DNA from: an uncultured Veillonella sp.
GTDB taxonomy: Bacteria > Bacillota > Negativicutes > Veillonellales > Veillonellaceae
Direction of reading: 5' to 3'
Assembly: GCA_900757715.1 (NCBI GenBank)
Contig: CAAEOZ010000215.1
Location: 1-23,105 of the forward strand
Length of the DNA stretch: 23,105 bases
Shown: positions 1 to 8,170 of the stretch, piece after piece
Layout: each line of letters begins with the position of its first letter
Position numbering within the stretch: position 1 is the first letter of the stretch
Made by a program: the position numbers and the translations under genes
The notes under the pieces: generated by a model
What the model saw: only the letters and a program-made list of their open reading frames with translations
Told to the model about the DNA's origin: nothing
Databases searched by the model: none

Positions 1-2436
1 AAAAAGTGGCAACAGTATTGGGAAGATAACCATACATTTAAAACAGAATATGATGAATCTAAAGAAAAATACTATGTATTAGAAATGTTCCCGTACCCAT
101 CTGGTAATTTACACATGGGTCACGTACGTAACTACTCTATCGGTGACGTAGTAGCTCGCTTCAAGAAAATGAAGGGGTTTAACGTGTTGCATCCAATGGG
201 CTGGGATTCCTTTGGTATGCCTGCTGAAAATGCGGCTATTAAACATGGTATTGCGCCAAAAACATGGACTCTCGATAATATCGAGAACATGAAATTACAA
301 CAAAAAGCTCTTGGTTTGTCCTACGATTGGGACCGTGAAGTAGCGACTTGCAAAGAAGATTACTATAAATGGACTCAATGGTTCTTCCAACAATTTTATA
401 AAAAAGGCTTAGCGTACAAAAAAGAAGCTAAAGTAAACTGGTGTGAAACTTGCCATACTGTATTGGCAAATGAACAAGTTATCGATGGTGCTTGTTGGCG
501 CTGTGATAACCCTGTTGAGAAAAAAGATTTGTCTCAATGGTTCTTGCGCATCACTGAATATGCTGATCGCTTGTTAACTGATTTAGACACTCTTGATCAC
601 TGGCCACAACGCGTTAAATTGATGCAAAAGAACTGGATTGGTCGCTCTAAAGGTACAGAATTCTCCTTCGAAGTTCCATCCATTAATGAACGTGTATCTG
701 TGTATACTACACGAGTTGATACTATTTATGGCGTAAGCTATGTAGTACTGGCTCCTGAACATCCATATGTAGAACGCCTCATTGAAAACGCTCCTAATAA
801 AGCTGAATTAGAAGCTTTCATTACGCGTATGCGGAATATGAGCGATATTGACCGTACATCTACAGAGGCACCTAAAGAAGGTATGTTCACAGGTTCCTAT
901 GCGGTAAACCCTATGTCTGGAGAACAAGTTCCAGTATGGATTGCTAACTATGTGTTAGTAGATTACGGTACTGGTGCTGTAATGGGTTCCCCTGCACATG
1001 ATGAACGGGACTGGGAATTTGCTCATAAATATGATTTGCCTATTAAACAAGTTGTGGCTTGTGAAGGCGAAGAATATAGCCTTGAAAAATGGCAAGAATG
1101 GTACCATGAAGATGGTATTCTAGTTAACTCTGGTGAATTTAACGGCCAAACATCTGAAGAGGCTCGTAAAAATATTACCGCTGCACTTAATGAGCGCGGT
1201 ATTGGTGAAGGTAAAGTAAACTTCCGTCTTCGTGACTGGTTGATTTCTCGTCAACGTTACTGGGGCGTGCCAATTCCTGTAGTATATTGTGAAACATGTG
1301 GTGAACAACTCGTTCCTGAAGAAGAGTTACCAGTACGCTTGCCAGAGGATGTTAAATTTGAATCTGGTGCCGTATCTCCATTGGCTACATCTGAAAGCTT
1401 CCTAAACACTACATGTCCTAAATGTGGTGGCCCTGCACGTCGTGAGACAGATACAATGGATACATTTATCGATTCTTCTTGGTACTTCTTGCGCTATACA
1501 GATGCTAAAAACGATCAAGCTCCATTCGATAAAAAAATCGCTAACTACTGGATGAATGTAGACCAATATATCGGTGGTATTGAACATGCTATCTTGCACT
1601 TGTTGTACTCTCGATTTTTTGTGAAAGTTATTCACGACTTAGGTCTTATTGAAGCTAACGAACCATTCCGCGGCTTATTGACGCAAGGTATGGTTCTTAA
1701 AGAAGGCAGCAAAATGTCTAAATCTAAAGGTAATGTAGTTTCTCCTGAAGAAATTATCAATACCTATGGTGCAGATACCGCTCGTTTGTTTATTCTATTC
1801 GCGGCTCCTGTCGATCGTGACCTTGATTGGTCTGATCAAGGTGTTGAAGGCTCTTACCGTTTCTTAGGTCGTGTATGGCGTATCGTTGATGCGTACAACG
1901 AAGAAGCTAAGAAGAATGTTACCGGTGAACTTACAAAAGACGAATTCGGATTACGTCGTGAGTTACACCGTGTCATCAAAAAGGTCACGGAAGACTTAGA
2001 TAATAATTTCAACTTTAATACTGCAATTTCTGCAATTATGGAACTTGTAAATGCTATGTACGCGCATAAAGACAAAGCAGAGACTATCAATAGCGCATTA
2101 GCAAATGAATTGACTCGTTCCTTATTGCTTCTTTTAGCGCCATTCGTTCCTCATATTACAGAAGAGTTATGGCATGAATTGGGTGAAACTACATCCATTC
2201 ATACTGAAAATTGGCCTGTATATGAAGAAGCTGCGCTTGTAGTAGACGAAGTAGAAGTAGTATTGCAAGTAAATGGTAAAGTTCGCGATAAACTTACTGT
2301 TTCCGTAAATATTACGAAAGAAGAATTAGAAACAATGGCTAAAGAGTCTAGCCGTGTTCAAGAGTTTACAGAAGGTAAAAACATTGTAAAAGTTATTTAT
2401 GTACCAGGTAAACTTGTAAATATCGTTGTTAAATAA
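1..2436 (+). CDS. leuS: Leucyl-tRNA synthetase, 5' end outside window
   Basis: Charges tRNA-Leu with leucine in the cytoplasm. The reading frame is open from base 1, so the gene begins upstream; the window holds 811 residues, and only about ten N-terminal residues seem to be missing for a family of roughly 810-860. Class I signatures are visible: HMGH at 112-123 and KMSKS at 1711-1725. Between them lie the CP1 editing insertion (TTR-DT around 703-723 and GTGAVMGSPAHDERD near 967-1014) and two Cys pairs typical of zinc-binding modules (CETC/CWRC near 442-522 and CETC/CPKC near 1290-1425). The C-terminal anticodon-binding region and the final beta-rich domain are complete. The ATG at 85 is internal and not the start, because conserved residues (KWQQYW-type N-terminus) precede it. 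A hairpin terminator follows the stop codon. Identification is secure. Confidence 0.97.
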   Translation, partial: KKWQQYWEDNHTFKTEYDESKEKYYVLEMFPYPSGNLHMGHVRNYSIGDVVARFKKMKGFNVLHPMGWDSFGMPAENAAIKHGIAPKTWTLDNIENMKLQQKALGLSYDWDREVATCKEDYYKWTQWFFQQFYKKGLAYKKEAKVNWCETCHTVLANEQVIDGACWRCDNPVEKKDLSQWFLRITEYADRLLTDLDTLDHWPQRVKLMQKNWIGRSKGTEFSFEVPSINERVSVYTTRVDTIYGVSYVVLAPEHPYVERLIENAPNKAELEAFITRMRNMSDIDRTSTEAPKEGMFTGSYAVNPMSGEQVPVWIANYVLVDYGTGAVMGSPAHDERDWEFAHKYDLPIKQVVACEGEEYSLEKWQEWYHEDGILVNSGEFNGQTSEEARKNITAALNERGIGEGKVNFRLRDWLISRQRYWGVPIPVVYCETCGEQLVPEEELPVRLPEDVKFESGAVSPLATSESFLNTTCPKCGGPARRETDTMDTFIDSSWYFLRYTDAKNDQAPFDKKIANYWMNVDQYIGGIEHAILHLLYSRFFVKVIHDLGLIEANEPFRGLLTQGMVLKEGSKMSKSKGNVVSPEEIINTYGADTARLFILFAAPVDRDLDWSDQGVEGSYRFLGRVWRIVDAYNEEAKKNVTGELTKDEFGLRRELHRVIKKVTEDLDNNFNFNTAISAIMELVNAMYAHKDKAETINSALANELTRSLLLLLAPFVPHITEELWHELGETTSIHTENWPVYEEAALVVDEVEVVLQVNGKVRDKLTVSVNITKEELETMAKESSRVQEFTEGKNIVKVIYVPGKLVNIVVK

Positions 2437-2467
2437 ATATAAATGATGATATTTTTGGTTAATAATG

Positions 2468-2506
2468 TAAGCCCCCAACTACATAGGTAGATGGGGGCTT
2501 ATTTTT
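2468..2506 (+). terminator. Rho-independent terminator-like hairpin after leuS
   Basis: Perfect 10-bp stem: taagccccca at 2468-2477 pairs with tgggggctta at 2492-2501, followed by five T residues (2502-2506). It ends only 13 bases before the ATG of the next gene and abuts its ribosome binding site (2508-2514), so it is either the leuS terminator or a leader hairpin of the deaminase, or both. Confidence 0.85.
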
Positions 2507-2519
2507 AAGAGAGGTAACT

Positions 2520-2999
2520 ATGGCAAAACGTAACGATTATATTTCCTGGGATGAATACTTCATGGGTGTTGCCATTTTAGCGGCACAGCGTTCTAAAGAT
2601 CCAAACACACAAGTAGGTGCCTGCATTGTGAGCAATGATAATAAAATATTGTCTATTGGCTATAATGGGATGCCATTAAATTGTAGTGATGATGATTTCA
2701 CATGGGAACGCGATACGGCGGATGATAATAAATACTTTTATACCGTTCATAGTGAACTGAATGCCATACTTAATTATCGGGGCGGTTCTTTAGAAGGTTC
2801 TAAAATATATGTAACACTTTTCCCTTGTAATGAATGTGCTAAGGCAATCATCCAAAGTGGTATTAAAGCTGTTATCTACCGAGATGATCTTTACAAAGAT
2901 ACAAAAGAGGTTAAAGCTTCTAAACGGATGCTAAAAACTGCTGGTGTAGAAATCATTGAATATAAATCTACAGGACGCACTTTGAATATCACATTGTAA
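2520..2999 (+). CDS. Deoxycytidylate (dCMP) deaminase, ComEB-like
   Basis: Predicted to deaminate dCMP to dUMP, feeding thymidylate synthesis. The 159-residue protein has the zinc-dependent cytidine/deoxycytidylate deaminase motif: H77-S-E79 (zinc ligand and proton shuttle) and P-C103-x-x-C106 (zinc ligands). The spacing and the region around residues 25-60 (T-Q-V-G-A, G-Y-N-G-M-P) fit dCMP deaminase rather than cytidine deaminase or a tRNA adenosine deaminase. HSE in place of the more common HAE keeps the two functional residues. The start is set by an AGAGAGG ribosome binding site at 2508-2514. In Bacillus the homologous gene, comEB, sits between comEA and comEC; here comEA and comEC lie 1.4 kb further on, beyond a gene on the opposite strand. 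A hairpin terminator follows. Confidence 0.9.
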   Translation: MAKRNDYISWDEYFMGVAILAAQRSKDPNTQVGACIVSNDNKILSIGYNGMPLNCSDDDFTWERDTADDNKYFYTVHSELNAILNYRGGSLEGSKIYVTLFPCNECAKAIIQSGIKAVIYRDDLYKDTKEVKASKRMLKTAGVEIIEYKSTGRTLNITL

Positions 3000-3024
3000 T
3001 GTAATAAAAATTTAATTGCTTTTA

Positions 3025-3058
3025 AAATCCCCTATATACAGTTGTATATGGGGGATTT
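3025..3058. terminator. Bidirectional terminator between convergent genes
   Basis: A 16-base left arm (3025-3040) and right arm (3043-3058) pair with one G-U wobble; the outer part is AAATCCCC against GGGGATTT. T-rich sequence follows on the plus strand (3062-3077) and a shorter run on the minus strand. It lies in the 78-base gap between two genes pointing at each other, so it probably serves both. Confidence 0.8.
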
Positions 3059-3077
3059 CGTTATCTTTTATTTATTT

Positions 3078-4307
3078 TTATACTTGTAAACGACCGTCAA
3101 TCATAATATCAACTTCTTGGCCGTCACGAGTGTAGCCCTTGATATTCATATGTTCATGACCAATCATAAAGTCTACATGTGTTAAAGAGTGGTTCAAACC
3201 ACGTTCTTTTAATTCGTCGTCAGATAAACCATCACTGTTTTTGAGGCATGTAGGGTACGAAGAGCCAATTGCTAGATGGCATGATGCATTTTCATCAAAT
3301 AATGTTTCATAGAAGATTTGATTAGATTGGCTGATTGGACTAAAATGATCAACTAATGCAACTTCGCCAAGGTAGTGTGAGCCTTCATCTGTCTCAACTA
3401 ATTCTTTTAGTACTTCATAACCTTCTTTTGCAGTGTATTCTACAATTTTACCTTTTTTGAAAGTGAAGGAGAAATCAGAAATCGTATTGCCATGGTAGAT
3501 TAAAGGCTTTGTGCTATATACGATGCCGTTTACACCATTGTACTGTGGTGCAGAGAAAATTTCTTCGGTAGGAATATTAGCATTGAAGATAGTACCATCT
3601 TTAGACGCTTCTTCACCGCCTTGCCAAATATGACCTTCTGGTAATTCTAGTAAGAGATCAGTACCATTTTCACAAGTGTAACGTAATGCTTTTAAGTCTA
3701 GTTTATTAATTGCTTCGCGACGACGGCGTAATTTAGCCATGTGGTGACGGTATGTATCCTTTGCCTCAATGCCTTCGATGCGACAAAGTTTAAGCAAAGT
3801 TGCCCACAATTGGTCGATTTTTTCTTCATCGGTACCTTCATAACCGAGTAAATCTGCCCATAAAACAGTTGGCACAGAAGCAACGCACCAAGTAACAGAA
3901 GAATTCATAATAGCTGTGTGATAGAAGGATAAGGCTTTGTTTAAATTACGAGACTGTAGTGAAATACGTTCTGTTGGAATGCCAGCAAGGGCTTTAGGGT
4001 TGGCACTAATTAAAGATAAGAATGCCGCTTTATCATCGATATATTGCTTATAGAATTCAGGAATCCAGTTAGCAGGTTTTTCTAAGACTGTTTCTTTGGC
4101 ATGCATTAAACGTTGACGTGCAATAGGTGAACATCGCCAGTTGAGGACAACCTCTTTAGCCCCCAATTGATAAGCTTCTTCTGTAACGATAACTGCAAAG
4201 TCTTTATTTTCCACATCAACAGAAATAACTAAAGTTTGATCTTGTTGTAAATTTACGCCGTATTGTAATAATGTACGGGCATATTTTCTTAATGTATCTT
4301 GATTCAT
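3078..4307 (-). CDS. M29-family metallo-aminopeptidase (AmpS/PepS/AP-T type)
   Basis: Predicted cytoplasmic aminopeptidase that trims N-terminal residues from peptides with a two-metal centre. The 409-residue length matches the family. The five metal ligands are all visible with the family's spacing: E249 in the PTEE-F-AP motif, E315 in LGE, H344 in the S-C-H-L-AIG-S-YP segment, and H377/D379 in HVDFMIG. Relative to the numbering I recall for the Geobacillus enzyme (250, 316, 345, 378, 380), each is shifted by one. The start is supported by an AAGGAG site just upstream on the minus strand (about 4312-4318). No signal peptide. It is transcribed against its neighbours and splits the dCMP deaminase gene from comEA. 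Substrate preference cannot be read from sequence. Confidence 0.93.
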   Translation of the reverse strand: MNQDTLRKYARTLLQYGVNLQQDQTLVISVDVENKDFAVIVTEEAYQLGAKEVVLNWRCSPIARQRLMHAKETVLEKPANWIPEFYKQYIDDKAAFLSLISANPKALAGIPTERISLQSRNLNKALSFYHTAIMNSSVTWCVASVPTVLWADLLGYEGTDEEKIDQLWATLLKLCRIEGIEAKDTYRHHMAKLRRRREAINKLDLKALRYTCENGTDLLLELPEGHIWQGGEEASKDGTIFNANIPTEEIFSAPQYNGVNGIVYSTKPLIYHGNTISDFSFTFKKGKIVEYTAKEGYEVLKELVETDEGSHYLGEVALVDHFSPISQSNQIFYETLFDENASCHLAIGSSYPTCLKNSDGLSDDELKERGLNHSLTHVDFMIGHEHMNIKGYTRDGQEVDIMIDGRLQV

Positions 4308-4337
4308 TGAGTCTCCTTATATTCGACATCAATTAAA

Positions 4338-4380
4338 AAACTCCTGCTTGTGTGACCAATAGAGTCAATGGTAGGAGTTT
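4338..4380 (-). promoter_or_regulatory. Terminator-shaped hairpin in the divergent leader
   Basis: aaactcct (4338-4345) pairs perfectly with aggagttt (4373-4380). Read on the minus strand the stem runs directly into TTTTTT, the form of an intrinsic terminator, yet the only downstream gene is the aminopeptidase whose start codon lies about 30 bases on. No minus-strand gene lies upstream, so it is a candidate attenuator rather than an end-of-gene terminator. On the plus strand it lies in the comEA leader. Confidence 0.45.
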
Positions 4381-4418
4381 ACTTTTATATTGGAAAATCC
4401 TTTAGTAGGAGGTGCATT

Positions 4419-4988
4419 ATGAAAAGTAAATTGAAGCCGTATACGATAATTATATTAATCCTATGTATTTTAGTAGGAATTTATTTCCTATGGCCTATTA
4501 TAACAGATGAAAGCGATTCTGTCCTAGCTGAAGGGGCAATAGATGGAAATTCTTCTATATCAAATGTAGAACAATTGCCCAATAAACCAATTGCGTATAT
4601 TACAGGTGCTGTTGTATCACCAGGATTGTATGAATATGAAAATTCAGCTACTTATGGAGATATGGTAAAGCTTGCAGGTGGGCTACTACCTTATGCTGAT
4701 GTAGAATCACTCAATATGGCAAAACCAGTAAATGCGGGAGATCATATCCATATAGTATTTAACTTTCACGGTAATCCAGAGGTTTTATTGCGCGGTAACA
4801 AGATTAATATCAATACGGCAACTGCAAAGGAATTAGATTCATTACCAGGTATTGGTCCAGCTATGGCGAAGAGAATTGAAGAATATCGTTCGCAAAAGGG
4901 TCCCTTTACATCCGTTGAAGGTATCAAGGGGGTGAAGGGCATTGGTGACGGCGTATTTAAGAAGATTAAAGACAAAATTACAATCTAA
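4419..4988 (+). CDS. comEA: Competence protein ComEA, membrane-anchored DNA receptor
   Basis: Predicted DNA-binding receptor for transforming DNA. The 189-residue protein has an N-terminal membrane anchor (about residues 8-27), a variable acidic linker, an SLBB-like domain (about 53-115; AYITGAV--PGLYE), and a C-terminal pair of helix-hairpin-helix DNA-binding motifs from N127 on (NINTATAKEL--LPGIGP and GIKGVKGIGD). This anchor-SLBB-HhH order is typical of Firmicute ComEA. I chose the ATG at 4419 because it has an AGGAGG site at 4407-4412 with six bases of spacing; an in-frame ATG at 4368 would add 17 residues but has no such site and lies in a hairpin. The last 47 bases overlap comEC in another frame, which suggests translational coupling. 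Confidence 0.93.
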   Translation: MKSKLKPYTIIILILCILVGIYFLWPIITDESDSVLAEGAIDGNSSISNVEQLPNKPIAYITGAVVSPGLYEYENSATYGDMVKLAGGLLPYADVESLNMAKPVNAGDHIHIVFNFHGNPEVLLRGNKININTATAKELDSLPGIGPAMAKRIEEYRSQKGPFTSVEGIKGVKGIGDGVFKKIKDKITI

Positions 4989-7179
4989 ATCAATACGTAG
5001 ACATGAAAACTTTCAGTATGGTGATCTGTGTTTAAATCCTTTAGATTTAGTCAATAAGAAGCACTCTATAACTCATAGCCAATGGGCACATACTATATTG
5101 GGATCTATAATAATTGGTACTATATTAGGATATGGTAAATATTATCCCGTACTTAGTCAAATGCATTATATTTTTTCGATTGCCTTAGCTATTATTGGTG
5201 TAACTATTATTAAAATAATGCAATCTCATTGTAGGTGGCATTTATTTGCCAATTTATTAATATTAGTTTTTGCTGCAATGGGATTATCCTATTATCATAC
5301 AGACTTACAAATTATTAATTATAATAGCTATACATCATACTATTTACAGCAAGAAGGAGAATATCTAGGTACTGTTGTATCATCTCCTGAAATAGTAAAT
5401 CTTGATGGGCAGGAATATTACAAATATAATGTTATTCTTCATAAACTACATCCTTATAAAGATAGCGCAAAAAACTCCTATATAAAGGCTCAAGGTCGTT
5501 TACAAGTATACTCTAAGGTATCAGCTACAAATAACAAAATAAGATTGGGAGAACAAGCCATTATTGAAGGAACTCCAAAGCCTTTATTCCTAATTGAAGA
5601 GGAAGGTCGAATTAATCTTAGAGGCAGATATATGAGCTCTAATACAAGAGGGCGAATTTATGATGGAGTTTATCGACCTGCCAGTGCTAAAGATTTACAA
5701 ACATTTTCATATAAAGAGAGTATTAATGAAGAAATATATGTGAGAAGTTTATATCTATGTGGTCAAATACGAGAATCTATAGAAAAGAATATTGCTAGTA
5801 ATCTAGATGGTCCACAAAAGGTATTAGCACAAGCCTTATGTTTGGGTGGTCATTATAGTGAACTAGGAGAAGATCGAATGAAAGATTTTGCCTATACTGG
5901 CCTCATCCACATTTTATCAATATCTGGCTCGCATATTGCTTTACTATTAGCTTTAATATATGGGCTAGGAAGACTTGTTAAATTACGGAAGCGTACATGT
6001 TTAATTTGGGGTATAGTAGTAGCTTGTATATATTGCTGTATCGTTGGTGGAGATGCACCAGTTGTACGTGCAACGATGATGAGTATACTCATGTGCATGG
6101 CTTATGTTAAAGGGCGATTATATCAAGCTAAACAGGCTTTATGTATATGTGCCATTCTATGTCTAGTATATGATCCTTTTTCTTTGTTTGATGTAAGCTT
6201 TCAACTATCCTTTGGTGCAACCTATGGTTTACTCATATGGGGGAAGGTACTGTATGAATGGATACAATGGCTTCCAAGATGGATAAAAACACCTCTTGTA
6301 TTATGTGTATCCGCACAGTTACTCATATTGCCATTACAACTCTATTACTTTCACTATATTAGTATTGCAAGTTTATTTGCAGCCTGTATAGTAGCGCCCC
6401 TATTAGATATAACAATCGTTTTAATTTTTATAAATACTTTAGTTAGTTATGTGCTACCCATATCATATATGTGGTCAACGGTAGATATATTGTTACGTGT
6501 GTCTTTATATTTAAATCATGTGCTAGGTCGTAGTGGAAGCCTGTTATGGTTAGGTATGATGCATCTTTATTGTGTTTCTATATATTATGCTTTACTAGGT
6601 TTATTTACGTATTTTTTGACACATAAGAATAAGTATACTGTATATGTAGTGATGTCCTTATTATGCATGGTTGCAACCTTTGGTGCTTCATACTATGTGA
6701 CTCAGCATCACAAGGACACAATAATCCATTATATTCCTATGAAACAGTGTAATGTGTTACTTTGCATAGACCCAAACCATAGAGGAGCATATCTATTAAT
6801 TGATGCACCAGATTATATTAAAACTATACCTAACGAAAGACTTATTAATCAGGCCATAAGGGCATATGGTGTAAATCCTAAAGATGTAAAAGTTGAGTAC
6901 TTTCACAGTAACGGTTCTGCACAGGTGGTATATAAAAATGGTATGAACCAAATCGTCGTATATAATGGACAAAGTAGAGAAAAAAATCTAAAATTAAATG
7001 ATAAGATTAATTCATTATATATAACGAGTCGATCTAGTGTAATGAGTGAAATAGGGCGTATTTCACCGCGTAGTACGATTCTGTTTAGTAGTCCTCATGG
7101 TGCTTTACGCGATGTGGATCCATCAACAGAACATATGTATATAATGGGATACGGCTATATCAAAGATATCTATCTGTGA
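4942..7179 (+). CDS. comEC: ComEC/Rec2-type DNA uptake channel
   Basis: Predicted polytopic inner-membrane channel that imports single-stranded DNA during transformation. About 745 residues: two or three N-terminal membrane segments, a soluble OB-like region (about 125-230), then the competence domain with many membrane helices, whose hallmark ILSISGSHIALL lies near residues 320-332. The frame has no ATG near the 5' end, so I take the TTG at 4942, with GTG at 4945 as an equal alternative; AGGGGG at about 4927-4932 or GAAGGG at 4934-4939 could serve as ribosome binding site. The first residues overlap the end of comEA. After the last helix (about residue 580) only about 150 residues remain; they lack the DVGQGD and HxHxDH motifs of the metallo-beta-lactamase-like domain found in many ComEC proteins. 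Confidence 0.92.
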   Translation: MVTAYLRRLKTKLQSKSIRRHENFQYGDLCLNPLDLVNKKHSITHSQWAHTILGSIIIGTILGYGKYYPVLSQMHYIFSIALAIIGVTIIKIMQSHCRWHLFANLLILVFAAMGLSYYHTDLQIINYNSYTSYYLQQEGEYLGTVVSSPEIVNLDGQEYYKYNVILHKLHPYKDSAKNSYIKAQGRLQVYSKVSATNNKIRLGEQAIIEGTPKPLFLIEEEGRINLRGRYMSSNTRGRIYDGVYRPASAKDLQTFSYKESINEEIYVRSLYLCGQIRESIEKNIASNLDGPQKVLAQALCLGGHYSELGEDRMKDFAYTGLIHILSISGSHIALLLALIYGLGRLVKLRKRTCLIWGIVVACIYCCIVGGDAPVVRATMMSILMCMAYVKGRLYQAKQALCICAILCLVYDPFSLFDVSFQLSFGATYGLLIWGKVLYEWIQWLPRWIKTPLVLCVSAQLLILPLQLYYFHYISIASLFAACIVAPLLDITIVLIFINTLVSYVLPISYMWSTVDILLRVSLYLNHVLGRSGSLLWLGMMHLYCVSIYYALLGLFTYFLTHKNKYTVYVVMSLLCMVATFGASYYVTQHHKDTIIHYIPMKQCNVLLCIDPNHRGAYLLIDAPDYIKTIPNERLINQAIRAYGVNPKDVKVEYFHSNGSAQVVYKNGMNQIVVYNGQSREKNLKLNDKINSLYITSRSSVMSEIGRISPRSTILFSSPHGALRDVDPSTEHMYIMGYGYIKDIYL

Positions 7180-7190
7180 AAGGAGGAAAC

Positions 7191-8168
7191 ATGGCACATA
7201 TTCAACTCATTTATGGCGATGAGCCACAATTAATTGAAGAAGAGAAACGCAAATTTTTAAGTGCCTATCCAGACCTACCAGTGACCGTATTAGACGATGA
7301 GGCGGGCCCACAGAAGATTAGTGAAAAGCTCTGTGAAGATTCACTCTTTGGGGATCAAAAAGTGTTTTGCTTAGTTAACTTGCCTATCATTCGTAAAAGC
7401 GGTAAAAATAGCGATGCTTGGATTCCATTATATGAGCTCATCATGGAATATAATGGGGATAATCCAATTGTTTTGATTTATCATGACATGATAGATAAAC
7501 GAATCAAGCAGAATAAAGAGCTTTTAAATAAAATACCGAATCGTGAATGTAAGCGTCTTGAAGGGGCAGACCTTGTGATGTGGATACGTCAGTATTGTAC
7601 GTCTAATGGATTTAAAATGACTTCTGATGCACAGGAATATGTAGCTCATCTCATCGATTTGTGGCAAGATGTACCTGTTTCTTTTATGAGAACTGAGTTT
7701 GACCGATATTTCTTGCAAATTACTGGGGAAAAAGTAATTACCAAAGAATTCCTAGAGGAAAATGGCAGTGACTATGGAGCTAAAAATATATTTACCTTTA
7801 AAGAGGCTCTGTTAAAACGAGATATTGATACATTACTTGAACTATTTCCATTTATGTTCGGCTATAAAGAATTAGACCGTGCTATGAGCTATATTGAGGG
7901 GCAATTACGTTTACAGCTACTGGTCGGTGAATGTCGACAAGCGGGAATGACTGTTCAAGCTATACAGAATTTATGTAAGGACCATGATTCGTCATTTAAA
8001 CCGTATCCGATCAAACTGGCTTATGAAGCGAGCTCTCGGATTTCTACTAAAGCATTACGAGCTTTGTTAAAAGGTTTGTATGAGATTATCCTAGATAGTC
8101 GTAGTAGCAAGGGCGATATTTGGCGATTTAGAGATTTATGTATTACCTATTGTGGGTATAAGGGATAA
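7191..8168 (+). CDS. holA: DNA polymerase III delta subunit (clamp loader)
   Basis: Predicted delta subunit of the clamp-loader complex, which opens the beta sliding clamp for loading on DNA. 325 residues, normal for the family. The N-terminal AAA+-like fold begins with the characteristic hxLIYGDEP segment, and the C-terminal helical region ends with the delta-type I-Y-E-x-hL-D-x-Rx-SKGD stretch. The start at 7191 is preferred because AGGAGG at 7181-7186 precedes it; a GTG at 7176 would overlap the comEC stop codon and swallow this site. comEC next to holA is a common arrangement in Firmicutes. polC follows after two bases, which is not the order I expect in most Firmicutes. Confidence 0.93.
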   Translation: MAHIQLIYGDEPQLIEEEKRKFLSAYPDLPVTVLDDEAGPQKISEKLCEDSLFGDQKVFCLVNLPIIRKSGKNSDAWIPLYELIMEYNGDNPIVLIYHDMIDKRIKQNKELLNKIPNRECKRLEGADLVMWIRQYCTSNGFKMTSDAQEYVAHLIDLWQDVPVSFMRTEFDRYFLQITGEKVITKEFLEENGSDYGAKNIFTFKEALLKRDIDTLLELFPFMFGYKELDRAMSYIEGQLRLQLLVGECRQAGMTVQAIQNLCKDHDSSFKPYPIKLAYEASSRISTKALRALLKGLYEIILDSRSSKGDIWRFRDLCITYCGYKG

Positions 8169-8170
8169 AA

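Noticed and set aside
703..723. TTRVDT instead of TTRPDT in the LeuRS editing domain
   Set aside because: The key Thr, Arg and Asp are kept and I recall the Val variant in other clostridia-related enzymes, so it is not a sign of lost editing.
4368..4418. Longer N-terminus for ComEA
   Set aside because: The earlier ATG lies in a hairpin without a ribosome site and would place Arg-rich residues ahead of an otherwise normal anchor.
7176..7190. GTG start for holA overlapping the comEC stop
   Set aside because: It would translate the AGGAGG site; ATG 7191 is correctly placed after it.
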